A stretch of DNA of 64,000 bases from Mycobacterium sp. E2733 (GTDB taxonomy: Bacteria > Actinomycetota > Actinomycetes > Mycobacteriales > Mycobacteriaceae). Within the stretch, counting starts at the first letter, position 1. Every line of letters starts with the position of its first letter. The DNA lies in the NCBI RefSeq assembly GCF_001667585.1, contig NZ_LZJZ01000140.1, positions 62,001 through 126,000 on the forward strand, written 5' to 3'. This document shows, one piece after another, positions 1 through 9,050 of this stretch. The position numbers and the translations under genes are program-made. The notes beneath the pieces were generated by a model. The model searched no databases, was not told the DNA's origin, and saw only the letters and a list, made by a program, of their open reading frames with translations.

Positions 1-999
1 GACGGGGTCGTGGCCGCCATCGACGCGATGGGGCGCGACCAGGCCGTGCTGCGGTCGGCGTTCGCCGACGCCGGTCTGGGCCTGGTTTTCCTGGGCGCGG
101 ATCCGCTGCGGCCGCCCAAGCGCATCAACCCGGGCGCGCGTTACCGCGCCATGGAGCAGTTCTTCGCGTCGAGCCGCTCGGGCGAGGCAGGCGCGGCGAT
201 GATGACGTCCACCGCGTCCATTCAGGTGAACCTCGACGCCGGGCCCAGGGCCGGCTGGGCGGACCGGGTGCGGCTGGCGCACGCGCTGGGGCCCACCATG
301 ATCGCGATGGCGGCGAACTCCCCGATGCTGCGCGGAGAGTTCACCGGGTGGGCCTCCACCCGGCAGTGGGTGTGGGGCCAGATGGACTCGGCGCGGTGCG
401 GACCCATCCTGGGCGTCAGCGGCGACGACCCCGGCACCGACTGGGCGCGCTACGCCCTCAAGGCCCCGGTGATGCTGGTGCACACCCCGGACGCCGCGGC
501 GGTCACGCATTGGGTGCCGTTCGCGGACTGGGCGGACGGCCGGGTGCTGCTCGGCGATCGCCGCCCCACCCTCGCCGACCTGGAATACCACCTGACCACG
601 CTGTTCCCTCCGGTGCGCCCGAGGCAGTGGCTGGAGATCCGCTATCTCGACAGCGTGCCGGACGACTTCTGGCCGGCCGTGGTGTTCACCCTGGTGACCC
701 TGCTCGACGACCCGGTCGCGGCCGACACCGCGGCCGAGGCGGTCGAACCGGTGGCCACCGCCTGGGACACGGCGGCCCAGGCGGGACTGCGTGACCGGCG
801 GCTCTACGCCGCGGCCAACAAGTGCGTGGCCGTCGCCGCCCAGCTGGCGCCGCCGGAACTGGGCGATTCGATGCAGCGGCTGGCCGACGCCGTCGAGCGG
901 GGCCGGTGTCCCGGCGACGACTTCTCCGACCAGGTGATTCAACACGGCATCGCGGCTACGGTCTCCGAGGCGGCGCGATGCTGGCAAGGGGGGCTGTGA
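1..999 (+). CDS. egtA: EgtA, gamma-glutamylcysteine synthetase (5' end cut by window)
   Basis: Joins glutamate to cysteine to give gamma-glutamylcysteine, the sulfur donor for ergothioneine synthesis. The reading frame is open from base 1, so the gene begins outside the window. The visible part is about 332 residues; from memory the full protein is about 430. It carries the GCS2-family stretch MMTSTASIQVNLDAG and a following AANSPML segment typical of carboxylate-amine ligases. The stop TGA overlaps the GTG start of egtB by four bases, so the two are translationally coupled. The identity is supported by the four downstream egt genes in canonical order. A GTG at base 10 is in frame but is internal, not the start. 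Confidence 0.9.
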   Translation, partial: DGVVAAIDAMGRDQAVLRSAFADAGLGLVFLGADPLRPPKRINPGARYRAMEQFFASSRSGEAGAAMMTSTASIQVNLDAGPRAGWADRVRLAHALGPTMIAMAANSPMLRGEFTGWASTRQWVWGQMDSARCGPILGVSGDDPGTDWARYALKAPVMLVHTPDAAAVTHWVPFADWADGRVLLGDRRPTLADLEYHLTTLFPPVRPRQWLEIRYLDSVPDDFWPAVVFTLVTLLDDPVAADTAAEAVEPVATAWDTAAQAGLRDRRLYAAANKCVAVAAQLAPPELGDSMQRLADAVERGRCPGDDFSDQVIQHGIAATVSEAARCWQGGL

Positions 1000-2363
1000 C
1001 TTCCGCTGATGATTCCGACCCGCTGCGCCCGGTCCCCCGCAAGCGGGAGGTGCTCCCAGCGCCGCGCTTGCGATCGTCATGTCGGGCAGGTCTTGCCGAC
1101 GATTTGGCGCGGGCGCGGACGCGGACGTTGCGGCTGGTCGAGTTCGACGACGCCGAGCTGTACCGGCAGTACGACCCCCTGATGAGCCCGCTGGTGTGGG
1201 ACCTGGGGCACATCGGTCAGCAAGAGGAGTTCTGGCTGCTGCGCGGCGGTGACCCCGGCCGGCCCGGCATGCTACCGCCGGCCGTCGAGGGCCTCTACGA
1301 CGCCTTCGTCCACTCCCGCGCCAGCCGGGTCGAGCTGCCACTCCTGTCGCCGGAGCGCGCGCGGGCGTATTGCCGCACGGTGCGGTCCGCCGCCCTCGAT
1401 GCCCTCGACGCGCTGCCGGAGGACGCCGACACCTTCCCGTTCGCGCTGGTGATCAGCCACGAAAACCAGCACGACGAAACCATGCTGCAGGCGTTGAACC
1501 TGCGCACCGGCGCACCGCTGCTGCGCGACAAGGCGGCGCTGCCGGCCGGCCGGCCGGGGCTGGCCGGCACCTCGGTGCTGGTGCCCGCCGGCCCGTTCGT
1601 GCTGGGCGTGGACGCCGCGGACGAACCGTATTCGTTGGACAACGAGCGTCCCGCCCACGTCGTCGAGCTGCCGGCGTTCCGGATCGGCCGAGTGCCGGTC
1701 ACCAACGGCGAATGGCGGAACTTCATCGACGATGGCGGCTACGACCAGCCGCGCTGGTGGTCCGAGCGCGGTTGGGAGCATCGCCGGCGCGCGGGCCTGA
1801 CCGCGCCACAGTTCTGGAGCCTCGACTCACGGACGCGCACCCGCTTCGGCCACGTCGAAGACATCCCCGCCGACGAACCGGTGCAGCACGTCACCTACTT
1901 CGAGGCCGAGGCCTACGCGGCCTGGGCCGGCGCGCGGCTGCCCACCGAGGCCGAATGGGAGAAGGCCTGCGCGTGGGATCCGGCCACCGACAGCCGCCGC
2001 CGCTACCCGTGGGGAGCGCAGCCGCCCTCCGATGCCCTCGCCAACCTGGGCGGAACATCGTTGCGTCCCGCACCCGTGGGGGCCTACCCGGGTGGCGCCT
2101 CGGCGTACGGGGCGGAGCAGATGCTCGGCGATGTGTGGGAGTGGACCGCCTCGCCGCTGCGGCCCTGGCCCGGTTTCGTGCCGATGATCTACGAGCGCTA
2201 CTCGCAGCCGTTCTTCTTTCGTGACTACCGCGTGCTGCGGGGCGGCTCGTGGGCCGTGGAGCCCGCCATCCTGCGTCCGAGCTTTCGCAACTGGGACCAC
2301 CCGATCCGGCGCCAGATCTTCTCCGGCGTCCGGTTGGCCTGGGACGCAGAGGATTTCGGCTGA
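996..2363 (+). CDS. egtB: EgtB, ergothioneine sulfoxide synthase
   Basis: Non-haem iron enzyme that couples gamma-glutamylcysteine to hercynine with O2. The N-terminal DinB-like domain has the metal-binding pattern His72 and His155-x3-His159 (SHENQHDE). The C-terminal FGE-sulfatase-like domain shows GDVWEWTASP, VLRGGSW and FSGVRLAW. I place the start at GTG 996, overlapping the egtA stop (GTGA), which gives 455 residues; upstream in-frame starts lie inside egtA. The 83- and 4-residue spacing of the histidines equals what I recall for the M. thermoresistibile enzyme (His51/134/138), so this protein has about 21 extra residues near its N-terminus. That stretch is encoded by a palindromic element (see repeat at 1036-1060). 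The extra segment lies ahead of the domain and probably does not prevent activity. Confidence 0.93.
   Translation: MTSADDSDPLRPVPRKREVLPAPRLRSSCRAGLADDLARARTRTLRLVEFDDAELYRQYDPLMSPLVWDLGHIGQQEEFWLLRGGDPGRPGMLPPAVEGLYDAFVHSRASRVELPLLSPERARAYCRTVRSAALDALDALPEDADTFPFALVISHENQHDETMLQALNLRTGAPLLRDKAALPAGRPGLAGTSVLVPAGPFVLGVDAADEPYSLDNERPAHVVELPAFRIGRVPVTNGEWRNFIDDGGYDQPRWWSERGWEHRRRAGLTAPQFWSLDSRTRTRFGHVEDIPADEPVQHVTYFEAEAYAAWAGARLPTEAEWEKACAWDPATDSRRRYPWGAQPPSDALANLGGTSLRPAPVGAYPGGASAYGAEQMLGDVWEWTASPLRPWPGFVPMIYERYSQPFFFRDYRVLRGGSWAVEPAILRPSFRNWDHPIRRQIFSGVRLAWDAEDFG
1036..1060 (+). repeat. GC-rich palindromic element inside the 5' end of egtB
   Basis: Contains the hairpin CCCGC-AA-GCGGG followed by AGGTGCTCCCAGC. 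A reverse-complement relative (GCTGGGGGCACC then C-rich and GCCCGCGG) lies at 53946-53970 inside the 5' end of the Nudix gene. In both genes the element is translated in frame near the N-terminus, where the protein is longer than I expect. This looks like a small dispersed palindromic repeat. The copy number elsewhere in the genome is unknown to me. Confidence 0.5.
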
Positions 2364-3076
2364 TGTGCCGTCACCTCGGCTGGCTGGGGGCCGACGTCAC
2401 GATCTCGTCGCTGGTGCTGGACCCGCCGCGCGGCCTGCGGGTTCAGTCGTACGCCCCGCGTCGCCAGAAGCACGGCCTGCTCAACGCCGACGGCTGGGGC
2501 GTCGGATTTTTCGATGTCTCGTCGGAAGGCCAAGTGCCACGGCGATGGCGGAGCCAGGCGCCGCTGTGGGGTGACACGTCGTTCGACTCCGTCGCACCGG
2601 CGCTGCGCAGCCGCTGCGTGGTGGCCGCGGTGCGTTCGGCGACGGTCGGCATGCCGATCGACGTCAGCGCGACGGCTCCGTTCACCGACGGCCAATGGAT
2701 GTTGTCCCACAACGGCGTGGTGGACCGCGCCGTGTTGCCGCTGCCATCGCGGGCCGAATCCGTCTGCGACAGTGCGTTACTCGCGGCCGCCATCTTCGAA
2801 CGCGGCCTGGACGCGCTCGGCGAGACCATCACCGAGATCGCGGCGGCCGATCCTGATGCCCGGCTGAACATCTTGGCCGCCAACGGCTCCCGCCTGCTGG
2901 CGACCACCTGGGGAGATACTTTGTCCATCCTGCGCCGCGCGGACGGTGTCGTCCTGGCCAGCGAGCCCTACGATGACGACCCGGGCTGGGAGGACGTGCC
3001 GGACCGCCACCTCGTCGAGGTCACCGCGACGGGCGTCGCGCTGACCCCGCTGGATTACTCGGAAGGTGATCGATGA
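2363..3076 (+). CDS. egtC: EgtC, gamma-glutamyl-hercynyl-cysteine sulfoxide amidohydrolase
   Basis: Class II (Ntn-type) glutamine amidotransferase-like hydrolase that removes glutamate from the EgtB product. Translation begins at ATG 2363, sharing one base with the egtB stop (TGATG), and gives 237 residues. Met1-Cys2-Arg-His places the nucleophilic cysteine at position 2 after Met removal. The Ntn-hydrolase signatures HGLLNADGWGVGFF and LSHNGVVDRAV follow. It is followed by egtD with a four-base ATGA overlap. Confidence 0.93.
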   Translation: MCRHLGWLGADVTISSLVLDPPRGLRVQSYAPRRQKHGLLNADGWGVGFFDVSSEGQVPRRWRSQAPLWGDTSFDSVAPALRSRCVVAAVRSATVGMPIDVSATAPFTDGQWMLSHNGVVDRAVLPLPSRAESVCDSALLAAAIFERGLDALGETITEIAAADPDARLNILAANGSRLLATTWGDTLSILRRADGVVLASEPYDDDPGWEDVPDRHLVEVTATGVALTPLDYSEGDR

Positions 3077-4038
3077 CGCTGACACTGTCCAACCACTTGG
3101 CCGCCGACTCCGCGGACCAGGCACTGCGCCGGGATGTGTTCGACGGCCTGCGGCGGACGCCGAAGTCGTTGCCGCCCAAGTGGTTCTACGATTCGCTGGG
3201 CAGCCATCTGTTCGACCAGATCACCCGGCTGCCCGAGTACTATCCGACCCGCGCCGAGGCCGAGATCCTGCGCGCGCGATCGGCCGAGGTCGCGGCGGCC
3301 AGCGAGGCCGACACGCTGGTGGAGCTGGGCAGTGGGACGTCGGAGAAGACCCGGCTGCTGCTCGACGCGCTGCGCGAACGCGGATCGCTGCGCAGGTTCG
3401 TCCCGTTCGACGTCGACGCCGGCATACTGTCGACGGCCGCAGCGGCCATCCAGCAGGAATACGCCGGCGTCGAAATCAACGCCGTCTGCGGCGATTTCGA
3501 GGAACACCTGACCGAGATCCCGACCGGCGGGCGGCGCCTCTTCGTGTTCCTCGGGTCGACGATCGGCAACCTGACGCCGGGACCGCGCATGGAGTTCCTC
3601 TCGAGCCTGTCCGCTCAGATGCGCCCCGGGGACAGCCTGCTGCTGGGTACGGACCTGATAAAGGACACCGGCCGGCTGGTGCGCGCCTACGACGACTCGG
3701 CCGGGGTGACGGCGGCGTTCAATCGCAACGTGCTCGCGGTGATCAACCGGCAACTCGACGCCGATTTCGACGTCGAGGCCTTCCAGCACGTGGCGCGCTG
3801 GAACGCCGAGCAGGAACGCATCGAAATGTGGTTGCGCGCCGGCGGTCCGCAACGGGTTCGCGTCGATGCGCTCGACCTGACCGTCGAGTTCGCGGCCGGC
3901 GAGGAGATGCTCACCGAGGTGTCGTGCAAGTTCCGCCCGGACGGGGTGAGCGCCGAATTGGCCCACGTAGGACTGCGTCGCATCCGGTGGTGGACGGACG
4001 CCGCGGGCGATTTCGGGTTGTCGTTGGCCGTGAAGTGA
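3073..4038 (+). CDS. egtD: EgtD, histidine N-alpha-trimethyltransferase
   Basis: SAM-dependent enzyme that trimethylates the alpha-amino group of histidine to give hercynine, the first dedicated step of ergothioneine synthesis. It has 321 residues, the length I recall for mycobacterial EgtD. A SAM-binding loop is visible as ELGSGTSEKTRLLL, with FVFLGSTIGNLTPG further on and the substrate-side motif EVSCKF near the C-terminus. ATG 3073 overlaps the egtC stop, and the stop overlaps the egtE GTG, so the whole cluster looks like one coupled transcript. Confidence 0.95.
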   Translation: MTLTLSNHLAADSADQALRRDVFDGLRRTPKSLPPKWFYDSLGSHLFDQITRLPEYYPTRAEAEILRARSAEVAAASEADTLVELGSGTSEKTRLLLDALRERGSLRRFVPFDVDAGILSTAAAAIQQEYAGVEINAVCGDFEEHLTEIPTGGRRLFVFLGSTIGNLTPGPRMEFLSSLSAQMRPGDSLLLGTDLIKDTGRLVRAYDDSAGVTAAFNRNVLAVINRQLDADFDVEAFQHVARWNAEQERIEMWLRAGGPQRVRVDALDLTVEFAAGEEMLTEVSCKFRPDGVSAELAHVGLRRIRWWTDAAGDFGLSLAVK

Positions 4039-5183
4039 CCGCCGGCGGTTCGCTGGCGGACCGATGGCGGCAGGCCCGCCCGCCGGTGGCCGGGCTGCAC
4101 CTGGACAGCGCGGCCTGTTCGCGGCAGAGCCTGGCGGTGATCGAGGCCGCCGCCCTGCACGCGCGCAACGAGTCCGAAATCGGCGGCTACGTCGCGGCCG
4201 AGGCGGCCGCACCCGCGCTGGACGCCGGGCGTGTCGCGTTCGCCGCGCTGGCCGGCATGCCCGACGCCGAGGTGGTGTTCACCACCGGCTCGCTGAACGC
4301 GCTGGATCTGCTGCTCGGTGGGTGGCCGGCCGACCGCCGCGCAGTGGCGTGCCTGCCCGGCGAATACGGCCCCAACCTTGCGCTGTTCGCCGCCCACGGC
4401 TTCGACCGTCAGCTGTTGCCGACGCTCGAGGACGGCCGGGTCGCGCTCGACGACGCGGCGCTGGCGCTCGAGGCCGACCCGCCCGATCTGGTCCACTTCA
4501 CCGCGGTCGGCAGCCACAGCGGGGTGGTGCAACCGCTGCCGATGATCGCGCAGCTGTGCCGCGAGTTGGGGCTGCCGCTCGTCGTCGACGCCGCCCAGGC
4601 GCTCGGCCAGATCGACTGCGCGGTCGAAGCCGACGTGACCTATGCGTCGTCGCGCAAGTGGGTCGCGGGGCCGCGCGGTGTGGGAGCGCTCGCGGTGCGG
4701 CGCGACCTGATGGAGGGCCTGCGCCCGAGGCTGGCGCCGCCGGACTGGCTCGCGGGCTCGTCGACGGTCGCCCGGCAACTCGAATTCGGCGAAGCCAATA
4801 TCGCGGCGCGCGTTGGCTTTTCACTGGCGCTGGGCGAGCACTTGGCGTACGGACCGCAGGCGGTGCGCGCGCGGCTGGCCCAGCTGGGCGGCGCCAGCCG
4901 CCGGGTGCTGGCCGACGTGGCCGGCTGGGCGGTGGTCGAGGAGGTCGACGAGCCCAGCGCCATCACCACCCTGGCCCCGGTCGACGGCGCCGATCCGCAA
5001 GCGGTCCGGGCGTGGCTGCTCGCCGAGCGGCGGATCCTGACCACCTTCGCCGGCGTGCAGCGGGCGCCCCTGCAGCTGGCCGGGCCGGTGCTGCGAATCT
5101 CGCCGCACGTCGACACCACGGCCGAGGATCTTCAGACCTTCGCCGAGGCGCTGATCGCCGCGACGGCGGCGACGTCTGGCTGA
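4035..5183 (+). CDS. egtE: EgtE, PLP-dependent hercynylcysteine sulfoxide lyase
   Basis: Cleaves hercynylcysteine sulfoxide to ergothioneine. It is a class V aminotransferase-fold protein of 382 residues when started at GTG 4035, which overlaps the egtD stop as GTGA. The frame stays open much further upstream, but that part is the shadow of egtD. The PLP lysine is probably Lys208 in SSRKWVAGP; the acidic partner is in PLVVDAAQALG. It is the last gene of the egt operon; the next gene is convergent and its stop codon lies only a few bases away. Confidence 0.92.
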   Translation: MTAGGSLADRWRQARPPVAGLHLDSAACSRQSLAVIEAAALHARNESEIGGYVAAEAAAPALDAGRVAFAALAGMPDAEVVFTTGSLNALDLLLGGWPADRRAVACLPGEYGPNLALFAAHGFDRQLLPTLEDGRVALDDAALALEADPPDLVHFTAVGSHSGVVQPLPMIAQLCRELGLPLVVDAAQALGQIDCAVEADVTYASSRKWVAGPRGVGALAVRRDLMEGLRPRLAPPDWLAGSSTVARQLEFGEANIAARVGFSLALGEHLAYGPQAVRARLAQLGGASRRVLADVAGWAVVEEVDEPSAITTLAPVDGADPQAVRAWLLAERRILTTFAGVQRAPLQLAGPVLRISPHVDTTAEDLQTFAEALIAATAATSG

Positions 5184-5186
5184 GCG

Positions 5187-5867
5187 CTAGCGGGCTTTGT
5201 GCGCCGTAAGCAGGTAGGCCGGCATCTTCACCCGGCCCTTCTCGTCGCGGTCGTGCGGGGGAAACTCGAACGGCGCGTTGGGAATCTCGACGGCGTTCGA
5301 CAGGATGAAAGCCGGCCGGATCTCGTCGACCTCCCAGTACTTGCTCACCGCGGCGCGCAGTTCGTCCTCGTCGACCTCGTTGGGCTTCGGTTCCATCTCT
5401 GCGGGGAAGGCGCCCTTGGCGAACACCAGCACGAACAGGGCGGCGCCCGGGGCGGCCGCGCGGTGGATGGAGCTCAGGTAGCCGTCGCGCCCCTCGACCG
5501 GCAGCGAGTGAAACAGCGTGGAATCGACGACGGTGGAGAACCGGCCGTCATAACCACTGAACGACGTGATGTCGGCCTGTACGAAGCTGGCCGTGGTCAA
5601 GCCGCGCTCCTGGGCCGCCTTGGTGGCCGCCGCGACGGCCGTCGGCGTGAGATCGACACCGACCACCGTGTAGCCCTGGGCGGCGAGCGCCAACGACAGT
5701 TCGGCGACGCCGCACCCGGCGTCGAGCACGTCGCTGCGGAATTTCCCGGCCGCTATCAGTGCGGCCAGGTCGGGTTGCGGCTCACCGATGTTCCACGGCG
5801 GCGGGCCTTCGAAGTGCGCCTGCTCACGGTATGCGCTGTCCCAGTCCATGACTTGATCGCCCGTCAT
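5187..5867 (-). CDS. Class I SAM-dependent methyltransferase
   Basis: Small methyltransferase (226 residues from ATG 5867; ATG 5849, reading MDWDSAYREQ, is an alternative start). The SAM-binding motif I reads VLDAGCGVAELSLALAAQG, followed by VVGVDLTPTA and a DSTLFHSL segment. The substrate cannot be read from the sequence. It corresponds in position to Rv3699 of M. tuberculosis, which lies next to the egt genes, but a role in ergothioneine metabolism is not shown. Convergent with egtE. Confidence 0.85.
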   Translation of the reverse strand: MTGDQVMDWDSAYREQAHFEGPPPWNIGEPQPDLAALIAAGKFRSDVLDAGCGVAELSLALAAQGYTVVGVDLTPTAVAAATKAAQERGLTTASFVQADITSFSGYDGRFSTVVDSTLFHSLPVEGRDGYLSSIHRAAAPGAALFVLVFAKGAFPAEMEPKPNEVDEDELRAAVSKYWEVDEIRPAFILSNAVEIPNAPFEFPPHDRDEKGRVKMPAYLLTAHKAR

Positions 5868-5887
5868 GGATTTCAACCTACCCGCGG

Positions 5888-7360
5888 TCAGGATTCCCAG
5901 GTGTGCACCGGTTGGTTGGCGTGCATGTGCTCGCAGTACCGGCGCAGCATCTCGGCCAGCGCGGCCGGCCGGGTCATCCCGGCATCTTCCAGCGCGCGTA
6001 CGGTGGATATCTGCCAGCTGGCGCCGTTGCGGCCCGACCTGGCGCGGCCCTCGATGACGCCGAGGAAGCGGTCCCGCACCTCGGCGTCCATCCCCCAGCG
6101 GCGCAGCCCCTCGTCGGCGATCGGCAGCAAGGTGTCCAGCACCAGTTCGGTCGCCGTCACGTCTCCCAGGCCCGGCCAGTGCAGCCGGGCGTCGATGCCG
6201 AGGCGCGCCGCCTCGAGGAAATTCGCTTGTGCCGCAGCGAAGTCCATGCGGGACCACACGGGATCGTCGTCCTCGGACAGGCTGCGCAGCACGCCGTAGA
6301 AGAAGGCCGAATTGGCCACCATGTCCACGACGGTCGGCCCGGCCGGCAGCACCCGGTTCTCCAGCCGCAGGTGCGGGCGCCCGTCCACGACGTCATAGAC
6401 CGGCCGGTTCCACCGGTACACCGTGCCGCTGTGCAGCCGCAGTTCGGAGAGTTGCGGTGCGCGCCCGGCGGCCAGCTCGGCGGCCGGATCCTCGTCGGAC
6501 ACCTCGGGCAGCAGGGACGGGAAGTAGCGGACGTTCTCTTGATACAAGTCGAGCACCGAGCTGATCCACCCTTCGCCGAACCACACCCGCGGCCGGACGC
6601 CCTGTGACTTGAGCTCCTCGGGCCGGGTGTCGGTGGACTGGGTGAACAGCTCGATGCGGGTCTCGGCCCACAGCTGGTGGCCGAAGAAGTACGGCGAGTT
6701 GGCGCCCAGCGCCAGCTGCGGCCCGGCCACCACCTGGGCCGCATTCCAGTTGGCGGCGAACGTCTCCGGGGCCACCTGCAGGTGCAATTGAATGCTGGTG
6801 CAAGCGGATTCGGGGGCGATCGAAACGGCCTGCCAGCTCAGCGGTTCGGGGCCCCAGATGTTGATCGGGATGTCCTCGCCGCGGGCGGTGAAGATGGAGT
6901 CGTTGAGCGCCGCGTAGCGCCGCGAGTCGCTCATCCAGCCGGTGGTCAGGTGTTCGGGCATCAGCGTGGGCAGGATCCCGATCATCACGATGTGCGCGCC
7001 GCCCACGGCGGCCTTGATCTCCGCGTCGTTCAGGCTGGCCCGCACCTCGCGTTCCAGCTCGAGCGCGGTGTGTCCGGGCAGGGCGTGGGGCGGCACGTTG
7101 AATTCGATGTTGTAGGCGCCCAATTCCGGCTGAAACGCCGGATCCCCGATGGCGTCCAGTACGTCGCGATTCGACATCGCCGGCTGGTAATCGGCGTCGA
7201 CGAGGTTGCACTCGATCTCCATGCCGGTGAGCGGCCTGGCCGAATCAAAGCGCGACTGCGCCAGCATCGTCTCGAAGACGTCCAGGCATACCTGGAGCTT
7301 GCGCCCGTATTCCCGCCGATGTGCGCTGGTGTACGTGGTGCGCTTGACCTCTTCGCCCAC
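5888..7360 (-). CDS. Glutamate-cysteine ligase (GCS2) family protein
   Basis: 490 residues. Family features include GMEIECNLVD, YNIEFNVPPH, TSIQLHLQV and LGANSPYFFGHQLWAET, the last resembling the EgtA core. The position matches Rv3698. A second GCS2-like enzyme so close to egtA suggests an ATP-dependent carboxylate-amine ligation, but its substrate is unknown. Divergent from glpK; the 85-base gap contains a perfect short palindrome (7378-7392). Confidence 0.8.
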   Translation of the reverse strand: MGEEVKRTTYTSAHRREYGRKLQVCLDVFETMLAQSRFDSARPLTGMEIECNLVDADYQPAMSNRDVLDAIGDPAFQPELGAYNIEFNVPPHALPGHTALELEREVRASLNDAEIKAAVGGAHIVMIGILPTLMPEHLTTGWMSDSRRYAALNDSIFTARGEDIPINIWGPEPLSWQAVSIAPESACTSIQLHLQVAPETFAANWNAAQVVAGPQLALGANSPYFFGHQLWAETRIELFTQSTDTRPEELKSQGVRPRVWFGEGWISSVLDLYQENVRYFPSLLPEVSDEDPAAELAAGRAPQLSELRLHSGTVYRWNRPVYDVVDGRPHLRLENRVLPAGPTVVDMVANSAFFYGVLRSLSEDDDPVWSRMDFAAAQANFLEAARLGIDARLHWPGLGDVTATELVLDTLLPIADEGLRRWGMDAEVRDRFLGVIEGRARSGRNGASWQISTVRALEDAGMTRPAALAEMLRRYCEHMHANQPVHTWES

Positions 7361-7377
7361 ACCGCCGATGGAACAGG

Positions 7378-7392
7378 GTTACCGGCGGTAAC
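7378..7392. promoter_or_regulatory. 15-base inverted repeat between divergent genes
   Basis: GTTACCG-G-CGGTAAC is a perfect 7+1+7 inverted repeat midway between the GCS2-like gene and glpK. Size and placement fit a dimeric repressor or activator site controlling one or both genes. No regulator is identified. Confidence 0.35.
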
Positions 7393-7445
7393 GCAAGCTA
7401 CGCGGTGAGCTTGTCGAGTTCACCCGGACATGATGGACTCCTGAC

Positions 7446-8963
7446 GTGCCCGAGTTTGTCGCCGCCATCGACCAGGGAACCACCAGCACCCGCTGCATGA
7501 TCTTCGATCACGACGGTGCCGAAGTGGCTCGCCATCAGCTCGAGCACGAGCAAATCCTGCCCCGCGCCGGCTGGGTCGAGCACGACCCGGTCGAAATCTG
7601 GGAGCGGACCTCGTCGGTGCTGATGTCGGTGCTGAACCGCGCCAATCTGACCGCCAAACACATTGCCGCGCTTGGTATCACGAATCAGCGGGAAACCACG
7701 CTGGTGTGGAATCGGCGCACCGGGCGGCCGTACTACAACGCCATCGTCTGGCAGGACACCCGCACCGACCGCATCGCGTCGGCGCTGGAACGGGACGGTC
7801 GCGGCGACGTGATTCGCCGCAGGGCGGGACTGCCCCCGGCGACGTACTTCTCCGGCGGCAAGCTGCAGTGGATCCTGGAGAACGTCGACGGGGTGCGGGA
7901 GGCCGCCGAGAGCGGTGACGCGCTGTTCGGCACCCCCGACAGCTGGGTGTTGTGGAACCTGACCGGGGGCCCGCGCGGCGGCGTGCACGTCACGGACGTG
8001 ACCAATGCCAGCCGGACCATGCTGATGGACTTGGAAACCCTCGACTGGGACGACGAGCTGTTGTCGTTCTTCGCCATCCCGCGTGCGATGCTTCCGGCGA
8101 TCGCGCCATCGTCCTCGCCGCAGCCGTACGGCGTCTCCGCGCAGGCCGGGCCGGTCGGCGGCGAGGTGCCGGTCACGGGAGTCCTCGGGGACCAGCACGC
8201 GGCGATGGTGGGGCAGGTGTGCCTGACGGAGGGCGAGGCGAAGAACACCTACGGCACCGGAAACTTTCTGCTGCTCAACACCGGCGAGACGATCGTGCGG
8301 TCGAACAACGGGCTGCTGACCACCGTGTGCTACCAGTTCGGTAACGCGAAACCCGTGTACGCGCTTGAGGGTTCGATCGCGGTCACCGGAGCCGCGGTGC
8401 AGTGGCTGCGCGACCAGTTGGGCATCATCAGCGGCGCGGCGCAAAGCGAATCGCTGGCGCGCCAGGTCGCCGACAACGGCGGAGTGTATTTCGTCCCGGC
8501 GTTTTCCGGACTGTTCGCGCCCTACTGGCGATCCGACGCCCGCGGCGCGATCGTGGGGCTGTCGCGGTTCAACACCAACGCGCACCTGGCCCGCGCGACG
8601 CTGGAGGCGATCTGCTATCAGAGCCGCGACGTGGTGGACGCGATGGCGGCGGATTCCGGTGTGCGCCTTGAGGTGTTGAAGGTCGACGGCGGCGTCACCG
8701 GCAACGACTTGTGCATGCAGATTCAGGCCGACGTCCTCGGCGTCGACGTGGTGCGCCCGGTGGTCGCCGAGACGACCGCGCTGGGCGCGGCCTACGCGGC
8801 GGGCCTGGCGGTGGGGTTCTGGGCCGATCCATCCGACCTGCGGGCCAACTGGCACGAGGACAAGCGCTGGGTGCCGGCCTGGAGCGACGAGCAGCGCGCC
8901 GCCGGGTACGCGGGTTGGCGTAAGGCCGTGCAGCGGACCCTGGATTGGGTGGACGTCACCTAG
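7446..8963 (+). CDS. glpK: Glycerol kinase
   Basis: Phosphorylates glycerol to glycerol-3-phosphate with ATP. It is a FGGY-family protein of 505 residues with a GTG start. Visible motifs are the N-terminal phosphate loop AIDQGTTSTRC, GITNQRETT, GVLGDQHAAM, the ATP-binding YGTGNFLLLNTGE and the C-terminal KVDGGVTGNDLCMQ. The position matches Rv3696c. Followed by a long inverted repeat (8965-9040) and a convergent PadR gene. Confidence 0.96.
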   Translation: MPEFVAAIDQGTTSTRCMIFDHDGAEVARHQLEHEQILPRAGWVEHDPVEIWERTSSVLMSVLNRANLTAKHIAALGITNQRETTLVWNRRTGRPYYNAIVWQDTRTDRIASALERDGRGDVIRRRAGLPPATYFSGGKLQWILENVDGVREAAESGDALFGTPDSWVLWNLTGGPRGGVHVTDVTNASRTMLMDLETLDWDDELLSFFAIPRAMLPAIAPSSSPQPYGVSAQAGPVGGEVPVTGVLGDQHAAMVGQVCLTEGEAKNTYGTGNFLLLNTGETIVRSNNGLLTTVCYQFGNAKPVYALEGSIAVTGAAVQWLRDQLGIISGAAQSESLARQVADNGGVYFVPAFSGLFAPYWRSDARGAIVGLSRFNTNAHLARATLEAICYQSRDVVDAMAADSGVRLEVLKVDGGVTGNDLCMQIQADVLGVDVVRPVVAETTALGAAYAAGLAVGFWADPSDLRANWHEDKRWVPAWSDEQRAAGYAGWRKAVQRTLDWVDVT

Positions 8964-8964
8964 C

Positions 8965-9040
8965 TTTCCGCCGCGAGCGTGCGTGTTTGTATGGCGACAC
9001 GCCGGTTGGAATGTCGATCTGTGCACGCTCGCGGCGGAAA
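8965..9040. repeat. 18-base perfect inverted repeat between convergent genes
   Basis: Arms 8965-8982 (TTTCCGCCGCGAGCGTGC) and 9023-9040 are exact reverse complements separated by 40 bases. It fills the gap between the stops of glpK and the PadR gene. It could act as a bidirectional terminator, but no U-tract follows and the arm core (CGCGAGCGT) resembles the inverted repeat at 27535-27598. A dispersed palindromic element is therefore equally likely. Confidence 0.6.
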
Positions 9041-9050
9041 AGGTGGGTTC

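Noticed and set aside
822..996. Longer EgtB starting upstream of 996
   Set aside because: That part lies within egtA in another frame; the GTG at 996 overlaps the egtA stop like the other egt junctions.
3066..4034. 705-residue EgtE reading from inside egtD
   Set aside because: The extension is an Arg/Gly-rich shadow of egtD; EgtE homology begins after GTG 4035.
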